This document shows positions 54,854 to 63,572 of a DNA stretch of 64,000 nt, piece after piece. Both the position numbers and the translations under genes were made by a program. The notes under the pieces are model-generated. The model was not told the origin of the DNA. It saw only the letters and a list, made by a program, of their open reading frames with translations, and made no database searches. Origin of the DNA: Mediterraneibacter glycyrrhizinilyticus (GTDB lineage: Bacteria; Bacillota; Clostridia; Lachnospirales; Lachnospiraceae); NCBI RefSeq assembly GCF_015560805.1, contig NZ_JADMSO010000011.1, forward strand, positions 35,811-99,810. Reading direction: 5' to 3'. How positions within the stretch are numbered: position 1 is the stretch's first letter; each line of letters opens with the position of its first letter.

Positions 54854-56143
54854 TTATTCGAATTCTATCGTGGCCACCGGCTTCGGTGTGATCTCATAGC
54901 ACACCCGGCTCACGCTCGGCACTTCCGCGCTGATCCTTGCGCAGATCCGCTCCAAAATATCGTAATCAATCCGCTCGATCGAAGCTGTCATTGCGTCAAT
55001 CGTATTAACTGCGCGGATGACAACCATATATCCCATGCTCCGGGCATTATTTCTGACACCGACGGCTTTGAAGTCCGGCACAACGGTAAAGTACTGCCAT
55101 ACTTTCTTATCCAGTCCGGCTTTCTCAAATTCTTCCCTGAGGATCGCATCGGACTCACGTACTGCTTCCAGCCGGTCACGCGTGATCGCGCCCAAACATC
55201 TTACGCCAAGTCCCGGTCCCGGGAACGGCTGGCGATATACCATATTTGCCGGAAGACCAAGCTCCAGACCGCAGGCACGCACCTCATCTTTGAACAACTG
55301 TTTCAACGGCTCTACCAGCTCAAACTGCAGATCTTCCGGAAGACCGCCCACATTGTGATGAGATTTTACCATCTTTGCTGTTTTCGTTCCGCTTTCGATA
55401 ATATCCGGATAAATGGTTCCCTGTCCGAGAAAATCAATTCCGTCCAGTTTTCTTGCTTCTTCCTCAAATACACGGATAAATTCTCCGCCGATGATCTTTC
55501 TCTTTTCCTCCGGATCGGATACATTTTCCAATTTACCTAAGAAACGTTCCGTCGCATCCACATAGATCAGATTTGCATGCAGCTGGTTTTTAAATACTTC
55601 CACAACGCTCTCCGATTCATTTTTCCGCATCAGACCATGATTTACATGTACACATACAAGCTGCTGTCCGATTGCTTTCAACAGAAGCGCGGCTACAACA
55701 GAGGAATCTACGCCGCCGGAAAGTGCCAGCAAGACTTTCTTATCTCCCACCTGCTGCCGCACCAGTTCTACCTGATCTTCGATGAAATTCTTCATATTCC
55801 AGTTGGCTTCCGCCTTACATTCCTCAAACAAAAATGCTTTCAATTCTTCTGTCGGAAGTTTGGCATAATTTTTTGCACATTTGGCGGTCGGATGATCTAC
55901 TGCGATCACCGGATAACCACAGTTATAAATTGCCGGATCGACATCAATCGCAGCGCCCTCTACAACACGGTTCTCCCCTCCATTTAAAATAATTCCTTTT
56001 ACATTATCCAGATTTTCCAGTTCTTCCACGGTAATATCATGAGGATGGATCTCACTGTAAACGCCGAGATCACGAATATTTCTTGCCAACACCGTGTTTT
56101 CTGTACTTCCAAGATCAAGAATTACGATCATATCCTGTTTCAT
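54854..56143 (-). CDS. guaA: GMP synthase with a degenerate, Cys-less glutaminase domain
   Basis: 429 residues versus ~510-525 for normal GuaA. ATP-PPase domain complete: LLALSGGVDSSVVAALL near 138 and FLGQGTIYPDIIES; C-terminal dimerisation domain complete (YRQPFPGPGLGVRCLG, ending ITPKPVATIEFE). The N-terminal amidotransferase domain is reduced to ~110 residues: MIVILDLGSTENTVLARNIR and KGIILNGGEN remain, but after GYPVIAV the GICYGMQ nucleophile region and the distal His-Glu pair are missing. Therefore an ammonia-dependent XMP aminase. AAAGGAG precedes the ATG. It follows the CXCXXC small gene on the same strand. Confidence 0.9.
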   Translation of the reverse strand: MKQDMIVILDLGSTENTVLARNIRDLGVYSEIHPHDITVEELENLDNVKGIILNGGENRVVEGAAIDVDPAIYNCGYPVIAVDHPTAKCAKNYAKLPTEELKAFLFEECKAEANWNMKNFIEDQVELVRQQVGDKKVLLALSGGVDSSVVAALLLKAIGQQLVCVHVNHGLMRKNESESVVEVFKNQLHANLIYVDATERFLGKLENVSDPEEKRKIIGGEFIRVFEEEARKLDGIDFLGQGTIYPDIIESGTKTAKMVKSHHNVGGLPEDLQFELVEPLKQLFKDEVRACGLELGLPANMVYRQPFPGPGLGVRCLGAITRDRLEAVRESDAILREEFEKAGLDKKVWQYFTVVPDFKAVGVRNNARSMGYMVVIRAVNTIDAMTASIERIDYDILERICARISAEVPSVSRVCYEITPKPVATIEFE

Positions 56144-56203
56144 TTTATGTCTCCTTTTACGCTCCTATAATTTCATGTTGCCTAAATGATTCCATTCCTT
56201 TAT

Positions 56204-56560
56204 TTACAGAAGAAATTCTTTCTTTTCCAAGATTGCCTCCACTGCCGCGCAGGCCGGACAATCACAATATGCCGCTCCTGCCGCTTTGAGCTCTCTTGCA
56301 TGTGCAGCCACTTCTTTTGCATGATCCGCACCAAACACCGCTGCCCCCGCTTCAGATTCCGCAAATGTGATCAAGCCGTCCACTGTCACAATATCTTCCT
56401 CCAGCTCTGCGAGATATGCTTTTGTTTCTTCTGCTTCCCGCTCTGTGCCCACTAACGCAAGCCATTGTTCCGCCGCTTTTCTCGCTTCTGCACTGCATGT
56501 CGGCGCCTGGATCAGTTCTTTCGTTTTTTCCTGAACAAATTGTAAGATTTCCGCTTTCAT
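56204..56560 (-). CDS. Unknown small helical protein with CxCxxC
   Basis: 118 residues, mainly alpha-helical and rich in Ala/Glu, with a C-terminal YCDCPACAAVE (CxCxxC) motif that might bind a metal or be redox active. I do not recognise a characterised family; similar short proteins have sometimes been labelled Hsp90-related without support in the sequence. It is 60 bases upstream of guaA and may be co-transcribed with it. GGAGGG precedes the ATG. Confidence 0.7.
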   Translation of the reverse strand: MKAEILQFVQEKTKELIQAPTCSAEARKAAEQWLALVGTEREAEETKAYLAELEEDIVTVDGLITFAESEAGAAVFGADHAKEVAAHARELKAAGAAYCDCPACAAVEAILEKKEFLL

Positions 56561-56839
56561 CTTGTGCCCTCCTTTTTATCGATTGTAAAATTCTGCATAA
56601 AAACAAATCTAAATACATTTTATCACACCCCACCTGCTCACACAACCGCAGGTCTTATTTCTTTCTTCAAAGTTCTTCAAATACTTTCCCAAAATACTTT
56701 TCAAAATCTTCTGTAAACTTCGATCGATTTTATGTTACTATATCTTCATCGGGCAATACGATATTCGACATCCGTAAAATATCTTCGGATCACTGCGGAT
56801 ATGCCCCGGTTTTACATCCATTTAAAAAGGAGATTTTTT

Positions 56840-57079
56840 ATGAATATGAATCTAAATCAACTGGCAATGTTACAAAAAGCAAAGACCTCACTGGATCGTT
56901 TCCGTGCCAATCATCCGAAATTTCCGGCATTTTTAGATACAATCCAGAAAAATGCCATGCAGAACGGAACGATCGTAGAGATCACTGTCAAAACTCCGGA
57001 CGGTCGACGTTACGAATCTAATTTGAAATTGAAACAGGAAGATCTCGATCTTCTTGAAATGTTCCGGCAACTAAAATAG
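56840..57079 (+). CDS. Small conserved protein of unknown function
   Basis: 79 residues, MNMNLNQLAMLQKAKTSLDR..., with an alpha-beta-beta-alpha look (IVEITVKTPDGRRYESNLKL, DLDLLEMFRQLK). No named domain recognised. AAAAAGGAG is seven bases before the ATG. It is followed directly by a fragment of another gene. Confidence 0.75.
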   Translation: MNMNLNQLAMLQKAKTSLDRFRANHPKFPAFLDTIQKNAMQNGTIVEITVKTPDGRRYESNLKLKQEDLDLLEMFRQLK

Positions 57080-57080
57080 C

Positions 57081-57338
57081 GGTCTTGCACTCGGAATTTT
57101 TGCCTGCGGCGGCTGCGCGATCGGAGTCTATTCTATCGGTGGGGCAGCGATTGCCGCTCAGATTGCCTCCGGCGGAACCGCCTATGGTGCCGTCGCGATC
57201 GGAAATCACCCGTCCGGCATCCATCCAATCTATACTGATACTTTACCATCCTATGAATCTATCTGCAGCGCTATCCGCACCGCGCTTCCGCATACGCCTG
57301 ATTTTCTGATACGGCTCTTCGCCTCAGTCCGTTCTTGA
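57081..57338 (+). pseudogene. 3' fragment of a Gly/Ala-repeat membrane protein
   Basis: An open frame without start directly after the preceding stop encodes GLALGIFACGGCAIGVYSIG and GGAAIAAQIASGGTAYGAVA, then HPIYTDTLPSYESICSAIR and a stop at 57336. Such G-x-A-x-G repeats occur in membrane proteins with repeated GG-A-I-G units. No start codon, no ribosome binding site and no upstream part, so it is a truncated remnant. It ends eight bases before repeat copy 2. Confidence 0.65.
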
Positions 57339-57345
57339 TTTACAG

Positions 57346-57437
57346 AATCACCGGAAGTGCCAAAAGGCACATTCCGGGATTGTAAGCAGTCGCCAAGGTC
57401 TCGGGCAAGCCCGAACTTTGGCTCGTTACCTATACAA
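57346..57437 (-). repeat. 92-bp structured repeat, copy 2
   Basis: Second copy of the element at 8759-8850 (differences at 57367, 57414 and 57428, all transitions). Again it follows directly on the U-tract of a minus-strand terminator, here that of the NCS2 permease. The same two hairpins form; see findings. Confidence 0.85.
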
Positions 57438-57439
57438 AA

Positions 57440-57497
57440 ACAGTGCCCGAAAAGCTCCTTTGAGATTTCATTGATCTCCCGACTTTTCAGACACTGT
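57440..57497 (-). terminator. Terminator after the NCS2 permease gene
   Basis: Minus-strand 15-pair stem ACAGTGTCTGAAAAG / CTTTTCGGGCACTGT (with G-U pairs), then TTTTTG that merges into repeat copy 2. Confidence 0.85.
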
Positions 57498-57507
57498 TTT
57501 TCATCTT

Positions 57508-58914
57508 TTACGCTGTCTCCGTTTTCTGTTTCGGCAGGAACAGGCTCAGCAGCAGGGAAACAACAAATACTCCCGCAACCGCATTTCCATTGAAGATATC
57601 CCCTACAGGCTGTGGGAATGCCGCAAAGAAGTTTCCGGATGTCTGTGTCAGACCGACACCGACACAAAATGCCAGAGAAACAATGATCATTGTGCGGTCA
57701 TTAAACTCACAGTCTTTCATCATTTTCACACCCTCATACATGATCGATCCGAACATCATAACGGTACATCCGCCGAGTACGGACTGTGGAAGAGAATTGA
57801 AAAATGCGCCCAGCGGCGGGAACAATGATGCAAGGATCAGGATCAACGCTCCCATCAGGATCGTAAACCGGTTGATCACTCCGGTCATTGTCACCAGACC
57901 GACATTTTGACTGAATGACGTCAGCGGAAGACATCCGAAGCATCCGGAGATCGCGCTGGAGAATCCATCCACCGCGAGAGATCCCTGTAATTCTTCCATC
58001 TTAATATCACGGTCCAATGTTCCTTTGCATACCGCCGTCGTAGCTCCGGTCGTCTCAGCAGCCGACACAAGAAAGACAATGGCGATCGTACAGAACGCAC
58101 CGATATCAAATACCGGTTTATGTCCTGTCAAGAACACAAGTTTCGGAAGACTGAAATATCCGACTTCCCCGATCGTCTTCGTGATTCCCGAAAAATCGAT
58201 CATCGGAGCAATTCCGGCTGCGGTAAAGACTGCGGAGATCACATATCCGAAAACAAGTCCTACAAGGATATTCAGATTTTTGTATACCCCTTTCAGCAGA
58301 TAACGTGATACAAGACAGACGATCAGCGTCATCGCGCCAACCAGCAGATGATACCATGCTCCAAAGGTTTCACTTCCGGTTCCGCCGCCCCACGAATCCA
58401 TTCCGACCGGAAGCAGAGACAGACCGATAGCTACAACGACACACGCCGACACGATCGGAGTCAGGAATCGTTTCCAATACCGTGCGCTCAATCCGACAAG
58501 TCCCTCAAAAATACCGCCCAGGATCACGGCTCCGACCATTCCCTCATAACCGAGTTCCGGATTTGTACAGATCATCAGCAGACTTCCGAGAAACGTAAAA
58601 CTTACTCCCATAACGATCGGAAGTTTGGAACCGATCTTCCAGATTGGATAGAGCTGCAGACAGGTTCCTATTCCCGCCACAAACATCGCGCACTGCAAAA
58701 GGCTTGTGATCTCCGCAGGCGTCAGATGGTTTCCCGTATCACGCACGATCGCCGCACTGCAGACGATCAGAACCGGCGCCAGATTCGCCACAAACATTGC
58801 AAGCACATGCTGCAGACCAAACGGAATCGCTTTTCCAAGCGGCACGCGTCCGTTCAAATGATAAATGTTTTCCGCGCTCACCGCTGCAACAGCTTTCTCT
58901 TTTTCGTTTTCCAT
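57508..58914 (-). CDS. NCS2-family purine (xanthine/urate) permease
   Basis: 468 residues, about 12-14 membrane helices. NCS2 motifs: PFGLQHVLAMFVANLAPVLI at the N terminus, VSAAETTGATTAVCKG and the substrate region GSIPQSVLGGCTVMMFG-like (LPQSVLGGCTVMMFGSI). Imports a purine base by proton symport. Its position directly after the xanthine-dehydrogenase-type genes supports xanthine or hypoxanthine as substrate, which remains inference. GGAGGG lies 12 bases before the ATG. A large structured hairpin precedes the gene. Confidence 0.9.
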   Translation of the reverse strand: MENEKEKAVAAVSAENIYHLNGRVPLGKAIPFGLQHVLAMFVANLAPVLIVCSAAIVRDTGNHLTPAEITSLLQCAMFVAGIGTCLQLYPIWKIGSKLPIVMGVSFTFLGSLLMICTNPELGYEGMVGAVILGGIFEGLVGLSARYWKRFLTPIVSACVVVAIGLSLLPVGMDSWGGGTGSETFGAWYHLLVGAMTLIVCLVSRYLLKGVYKNLNILVGLVFGYVISAVFTAAGIAPMIDFSGITKTIGEVGYFSLPKLVFLTGHKPVFDIGAFCTIAIVFLVSAAETTGATTAVCKGTLDRDIKMEELQGSLAVDGFSSAISGCFGCLPLTSFSQNVGLVTMTGVINRFTILMGALILILASLFPPLGAFFNSLPQSVLGGCTVMMFGSIMYEGVKMMKDCEFNDRTMIIVSLAFCVGVGLTQTSGNFFAAFPQPVGDIFNGNAVAGVFVVSLLLSLFLPKQKTETA

Positions 58915-58960
58915 GATGCTTTCTTGCCCTCCTCATTTTTCGTATTTTCCTTATTTTAGG

Positions 58961-59066
58961 GTATAAAAAACACCAGCAGAATCCTATGGGTCTCCAATCC
59001 GTCAATGGAAGTAACACTTTTCCATTTCTTTATTCTGATCTATAAGGTCTGCTGATGTTCTTATAC
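58961..59066 (-). promoter_or_regulatory. Extended structured hairpin/attenuator before the NCS2 permease
   Basis: On the minus strand a ~19-pair stem (GTATAAGAACATCAGCAGA side with one bulge on TCTGCTGGTGT plus a T6 run) encloses an internal hairpin AATGGAA / TTCCATT and about 40 unpaired bases. It could terminate the xdh transcript or attenuate the permease. It does not match the purine riboswitch core. Confidence 0.6.
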
Positions 59067-59122
59067 AGTACTGTTTCCGTCAAAAATTTGTAAATATATT
59101 TCACATTACGATAATTTTCCTC

Positions 59123-59632
59123 TTAAACAGCATCTGCCTCCGCCTCTTTACCGAGTCGTCTCAACATCGTTTTCTTTACGGCTCTGAAAATATTTTCATA
59201 ACCGGTGCATCTGCAGAGATGACCTGACATGAGTTTCCGGATTTCCTCATCGGAATATTCTTTTCCCGACTGAAGCATCTCTGTTGCACTCATAATAAAT
59301 CCCGGCGTGCAGAATCCGCACTGTACGGCAGCTTCATCGATAAATGCCTGTTGTATATCGGAAATCTCTCCGTTTGGTCCTGCCAGCCCCTCAAGCGTAA
59401 GAATTTCTTTTCCCTCTGCCCAGACTGCCAGATAAATACAGGAGTTAAAACATTCTCCGTCTACAATGACATTGCACGCGCCGCACTCTCCGACTTCACA
59501 TCCCTTTTTTACACTTGTCAGACGGAAATCATCCCGGAGCAGATCGGTAAGTGAAGCTCTCACATCGATCATTTTTTCCACTTTTTTTCCATTGATCGTA
59601 CATCTCAATAATTTATACTGTGCACTACTCAT
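59123..59632 (-). CDS. xdhC: Xanthine-dehydrogenase-type [2Fe-2S] subunit
   Basis: 169 residues. Two [2Fe-2S] clusters: plant-type CEVGECGACNVIVDGECF and the helical-bundle CGFCTPGFIMSA with HLCRCTGYENI. Small subunit of a molybdenum hydroxylase; carries electrons from the Mo site to FAD. ATG at 59632 has GGGAGG upstream and overlaps the FAD-subunit stop by eight bases. The symbol follows clostridial xdhABC naming (C = iron-sulfur). Confidence 0.93.
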   Translation of the reverse strand: MSSAQYKLLRCTINGKKVEKMIDVRASLTDLLRDDFRLTSVKKGCEVGECGACNVIVDGECFNSCIYLAVWAEGKEILTLEGLAGPNGEISDIQQAFIDEAAVQCGFCTPGFIMSATEMLQSGKEYSDEEIRKLMSGHLCRCTGYENIFRAVKKTMLRRLGKEAEADAV

Positions 59633-60512
59633 TGATCTCACCTCCCGCAAGCCGGATCGACTCTGTCAACGCACGTTCCGCCAGTACTACGGCAATATGC
59701 TGTCTGAAGTCTTTTGCCGCTCTCCAACTGTCGCGCGGATTAATATCTTCCAATACCGCTTTTGCAAATTCCCGGATTGCCGCTTTCGTCGTCGGTTTTC
59801 CTTTTGCTTTCGCCTCCGCTGACGGAGCGCGCATCGGAACCGGTCCTGCCACGCCATATGCAATGCGGACGTCTTCCATCGTCTTCTTATCCGCAGACAA
59901 TTTTACATTAACGGAACAGCCGGTCGTTGCAATATCCATTGCATTTCTCATCGCATATTTGATGTAATGTCCTTTATATCCCTCATATGCTTCTTTCGGA
60001 ATAATGATCGCTGTCTGCAGTTCTCCCGGTCTTAAATCTACAACACCTGCCTTGATATAGAAATCATGGATTGGAATCCGTCTTACGCCATCCGGTCCTG
60101 TGATCTCCACGATCGCATCCCAGGCATGCAGCGTGGAAGCGGAATCCGCAGATGTCACACCATTGCATGTATTTCCGCCGATTGTCCCGATGTTACGGAT
60201 CTGCGGACCACCGACCATATCTACCGCCTCTCCCAGAACATTAATATGTTCCTGGATGATCGGATCTTTTGTAATATGGGAAAAACTCGTAAGAGATCCG
60301 ATCCGGATCGCTCCGTCTGCTTCGTAAGACACACCACGCATCTCATCGAGCATATAAATGCTCACCAACTCTTTTCCGGCACGTTTTCCCTCTCTCATCT
60401 GTACAAGCACATCACTTCCTCCTGCGATGATCTGTGCTTCCGGATGTTCTACAAGGAGCGCAACCGCATGTTCTACACTCTCTGCCTCATAAAGCGCTTT
60501 CATATCATACAT
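59625..60512 (-). CDS. xdhB: Xanthine-dehydrogenase-type FAD-binding subunit
   Basis: 295 residues. FAD-binding PCMH/CO-dehydrogenase-flavoprotein fold: EAQIIAGGSDVLVQMREGK and GGPQIRNIGTIGGNTCNGV, followed by the C-terminal domain. Hydroxylase middle subunit. GGAGGC is nine bases before the ATG. Between xdhA and xdhC in one operon. Confidence 0.94.
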   Translation of the reverse strand: MYDMKALYEAESVEHAVALLVEHPEAQIIAGGSDVLVQMREGKRAGKELVSIYMLDEMRGVSYEADGAIRIGSLTSFSHITKDPIIQEHINVLGEAVDMVGGPQIRNIGTIGGNTCNGVTSADSASTLHAWDAIVEITGPDGVRRIPIHDFYIKAGVVDLRPGELQTAIIIPKEAYEGYKGHYIKYAMRNAMDIATTGCSVNVKLSADKKTMEDVRIAYGVAGPVPMRAPSAEAKAKGKPTTKAAIREFAKAVLEDINPRDSWRAAKDFRQHIAVVLAERALTESIRLAGGEINE

Positions 60513-60525
60513 AGCCTAAGCCTCC

Positions 60526-62811
60526 TTAAATCATTCCTTCTTCCTTCATCTGCCGGAAGAGATTATGTGGATTGACCGGTGCATCATTTACCCCAACTCC
60601 GGTCGCCTGATATACTGCATTTCGGATTGCCGGTGCAATCGAACATGTCGGCGGTTCTCCCAACGCCTTTGTTCCAAATGCACTGGTCGGTTCCGGATTT
60701 TCTACAAAGTATGCGCGAAGTCTCGGATGATCCATAAATGTAGACAGTTTGTAATCCAAAAGATTGTTATTCAATGCACGACCTGTCTTCTCGTCATACA
60801 TCAGTTTCTCTGATAAACCAAATCCGATTCCCATGCTCATTCCGCCGTGAACCTGCGCTTCCGCAAGCGCCGGGTTAATGATCGTTCCGGCATCATGCAC
60901 GTTGACGATATCCAGTAATTTTACCTGGCACATCGGAATATCGACTTCCACTTCTGCAAATGTACATCCAAACGAATATGCGTTGGATTTGATCTGCGAG
61001 GTACTTTCCGCGGACAAATGCAGACTATGGTTCAGGCTGTACAATGCCTCTGTGGAAAGTTCGCCTAATGTCATCAGCTCTCTGCCATCCGTTACACGAA
61101 CGATCTTACCATCGATAATATCCAGATTATATGCCGGCATTCTTGTCAGTTCATGTGCATATTCCAAAATCCGTTCTTTTAAAAGCATTGCGGTCTGACG
61201 GATCGCAAAACCTGCCGTATACGTCTGTCTCGATGCATAAGCACCGGTTCCAAACGGCGTCACGTCCGTATCCTGACAGGAAACAACGTGTACATATTCC
61301 AACGGAACCCCAAGCACATCTGCCGTCATCTGGGTATATGCGGTATCCGCTCCCTGCCCGATCTCGGTCTCACCGAGCTGTACCTGAAGGGATCCGTCCT
61401 GATTCAGCACCATACGACAGGAAGATGTCTCCAGCGAGATCGGCCATACCGCGGTGTTATACCAGAATACTGCCATTCCGATTCCTCTTCGTATATCCCC
61501 TGTCTGATTCTGATATTCTGCATATTTCCGTTTGTAATCGATTTCTTCCATACCTTTTTCAATACATTGGTTAAAGGTGTCGGTATAAAGTTCATTCTTT
61601 GAGAATGGATCTGTGTATCCAACCGGCATCAGATTCTTTCTTCGGAATTCGATCGGATCCATTCCCAGTCTTGCCGCAACTTCCTCTGTGTGACATTCCA
61701 CCGCCCACATTGCCTGCGGGATTCCATATCCTCGCATCGCGCCGGCAACCGATTTATTGGTAAATATGGTGTAAGCGTCTACTTCCACATTTTCACACGG
61801 ATAAAGCTGCGGAAATGCACCTGCGCCTTTTGCTACAATGCTGTGTCCGTGTGATGCGTATGCTCCCTGATCGGAAAATGCTTCCAATTTCCTTGCGGCA
61901 AATGTACCATCCGGTCTTACCCAGGAAATGATATGACTTTTGATCGCATGGCGGACACGGGTGGATACAAATGTCTCTTCACGCGGTACATCCAGCTTCA
62001 CAAGATGCCCTCCAAGCTGCATGCTCAGCCATGCACAAAGCGGCTCATACAATACATCCTGTTTATTTCCGAATCCTCCGCCTATGTAAGGTTTGATGAC
62101 GCGGATCTTTCCCCAGTCTACGCCAAGCGCCTGCCCAACTACACGCCGGACAATGTGAGGGATCTGTGTGGATGTCACCACTTTGATCCGGTCTCCCTCC
62201 ATTTCTGCATAACAGATAAAATTCTCAATATGACAATGCTGAACGGTCGGCGTGCTGTACCATCCCTCAACTTTGATCAGTCCCGGTTCCTTGATCGCTT
62301 CCTCGTAATTTCCTTTCTGGATCGTCGTATGTTTCAAGATATTATTCGGATATTCTTCATGGATTTGCGGCGCTCCGTCTTTCATCGATTCCATCACATC
62401 CAATACAAACGGATATTCTTCATATTCTACTTTGATCGCACGAAGCGCCTGCGCTGCGGAGACCTCATCTTCCGCTACAACAGCCGCAATGTCGTCTCCG
62501 TAAAATCTTACGCGTTCTGTCAGAACGAGCCGGTCTGCCACATCCTGATGGCTCTCATCTGTTGACCACGGATGACCTGCAGTCGGAAAATAATGCTTCT
62601 CTTTCACATCAAAACAAGTGAACACCTTTACAACGCCCGGAATCTTTTCAGCCTCAGAAACGTCTATCGACACGACGCGTCCGTTTGCAACCGTTGAATG
62701 CAGGATTCTTGCAATATATGCACTCTTATCACATAAATCATCCGTGTATCGCGTACGTCCGATCACCTTATCATATGCATCGACACGGGTTACTTTTTTC
62801 CCTACATACAT
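60526..62811 (-). CDS. xdhA: Xanthine-dehydrogenase-type molybdopterin-binding subunit
   Basis: 761 residues. Catalytic subunit: GKKVTRVDAYDKVIGRTRYT, IGGGFGNKQDVLYEPL (Mo cofactor loop), GAMRGYGIPQAMWAVE, ETEIGQGADTAYTQM and ALGEPPTCSIAPAIRNAV with the conserved active-site Glu. Oxidises hypoxanthine/xanthine-like purines; the exact substrate is inferred from the adjoining NCS2 permease. ATG at 62811 has GGAGGG nine bases upstream; an earlier ATG at 62847 has none. Maturation genes for the cofactor are not in the window. Confidence 0.94.
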   Translation of the reverse strand: MYVGKKVTRVDAYDKVIGRTRYTDDLCDKSAYIARILHSTVANGRVVSIDVSEAEKIPGVVKVFTCFDVKEKHYFPTAGHPWSTDESHQDVADRLVLTERVRFYGDDIAAVVAEDEVSAAQALRAIKVEYEEYPFVLDVMESMKDGAPQIHEEYPNNILKHTTIQKGNYEEAIKEPGLIKVEGWYSTPTVQHCHIENFICYAEMEGDRIKVVTSTQIPHIVRRVVGQALGVDWGKIRVIKPYIGGGFGNKQDVLYEPLCAWLSMQLGGHLVKLDVPREETFVSTRVRHAIKSHIISWVRPDGTFAARKLEAFSDQGAYASHGHSIVAKGAGAFPQLYPCENVEVDAYTIFTNKSVAGAMRGYGIPQAMWAVECHTEEVAARLGMDPIEFRRKNLMPVGYTDPFSKNELYTDTFNQCIEKGMEEIDYKRKYAEYQNQTGDIRRGIGMAVFWYNTAVWPISLETSSCRMVLNQDGSLQVQLGETEIGQGADTAYTQMTADVLGVPLEYVHVVSCQDTDVTPFGTGAYASRQTYTAGFAIRQTAMLLKERILEYAHELTRMPAYNLDIIDGKIVRVTDGRELMTLGELSTEALYSLNHSLHLSAESTSQIKSNAYSFGCTFAEVEVDIPMCQVKLLDIVNVHDAGTIINPALAEAQVHGGMSMGIGFGLSEKLMYDEKTGRALNNNLLDYKLSTFMDHPRLRAYFVENPEPTSAFGTKALGEPPTCSIAPAIRNAVYQATGVGVNDAPVNPHNLFRQMKEEGMI

Positions 62812-62858
62812 CCTTTTTCCCTCCTTAAGTCCATACATTTGAAACAAATTTCACCGTT

Positions 62859-63572
62859 TTATATTTCCCCGTAAATGTGTTGGTCAATATAACGTTTCAT
62901 TCGCTGGTACTCTTCTTCTGTGATTAATATTTTCCCTTTGTTCACCTGGATAAATCCTTTCTCCTCCAGGATTTTGATGTTTCTGCTCAAAGTCTTTGTC
63001 GAAAAGCCAATCTCTTCTGCAAGCTGCGTTCTCGTCTGATTCAGGTTCATATCGATAATCTTACTGTTCGCCGCTTTTTGTTCGTATTTCCTCACCAGAT
63101 ATAATACAAGCCTCTCTTTTGCCTCCAAAAACAGGTATCGTCTCGCATCTGTCGTCTGTGTGATCAGACGCCGCATATTTACCTTTGTTCTGGAATAAAG
63201 CGCCTCCGCGTCATTTTGGATCCATTCCATATAAAACGCAGCCGGAATCGTAAGCACACGGCACTTTGTAACGGTTACAACACTGATCCTGTAATATAAA
63301 AGATCTGCAAAACATTCGATCTCTCCGAAAAAATCTCCCGGGCCAAAATCTTTAAAAGAATATGCTCTTTCATTGATCGGCCAGTCAATACCTGTCACTT
63401 TCCCGGAAAGAATAATATAAATGTTGTTGCATCTCTCACCAGCTTTAATCAATGTTGTGTCCGCCTCCACCTCCGTCAACGTCATATAATACTTTACTTC
63501 TTCTGAACAATTCTGAAATAAAAGATTCATATATGCCCGCTTTTTCGGTGGCAATTCATTGAACACATCCAT
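62859..63572 (-). CDS. Crp/Fnr-family regulator of the xdh operon
   Basis: 237 residues. cNMP-binding fold (TTLIKAGERCNNIYIILSGK; FGPGDFFGEIECFADLLYYR) and winged helix with TRTQLAEEIGFSTKTLSRNI. First gene of the purine operon, 47 bases upstream of xdhA, so it probably controls xdhABC and the permease. No Fnr-type N-terminal cysteine cluster. The ligand is unknown. AGAGGTG precedes the ATG. Confidence 0.88.
   Translation of the reverse strand: MDVFNELPPKKRAYMNLLFQNCSEEVKYYMTLTEVEADTTLIKAGERCNNIYIILSGKVTGIDWPINERAYSFKDFGPGDFFGEIECFADLLYYRISVVTVTKCRVLTIPAAFYMEWIQNDAEALYSRTKVNMRRLITQTTDARRYLFLEAKERLVLYLVRKYEQKAANSKIIDMNLNQTRTQLAEEIGFSTKTLSRNIKILEEKGFIQVNKGKILITEEEYQRMKRYIDQHIYGEI

Noticed and set aside
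58961..59066. Possible guanine/xanthine riboswitch before the permease
   Set aside because: The conserved purine riboswitch core and paired loops are absent; kept only as a structured hairpin of unknown role.
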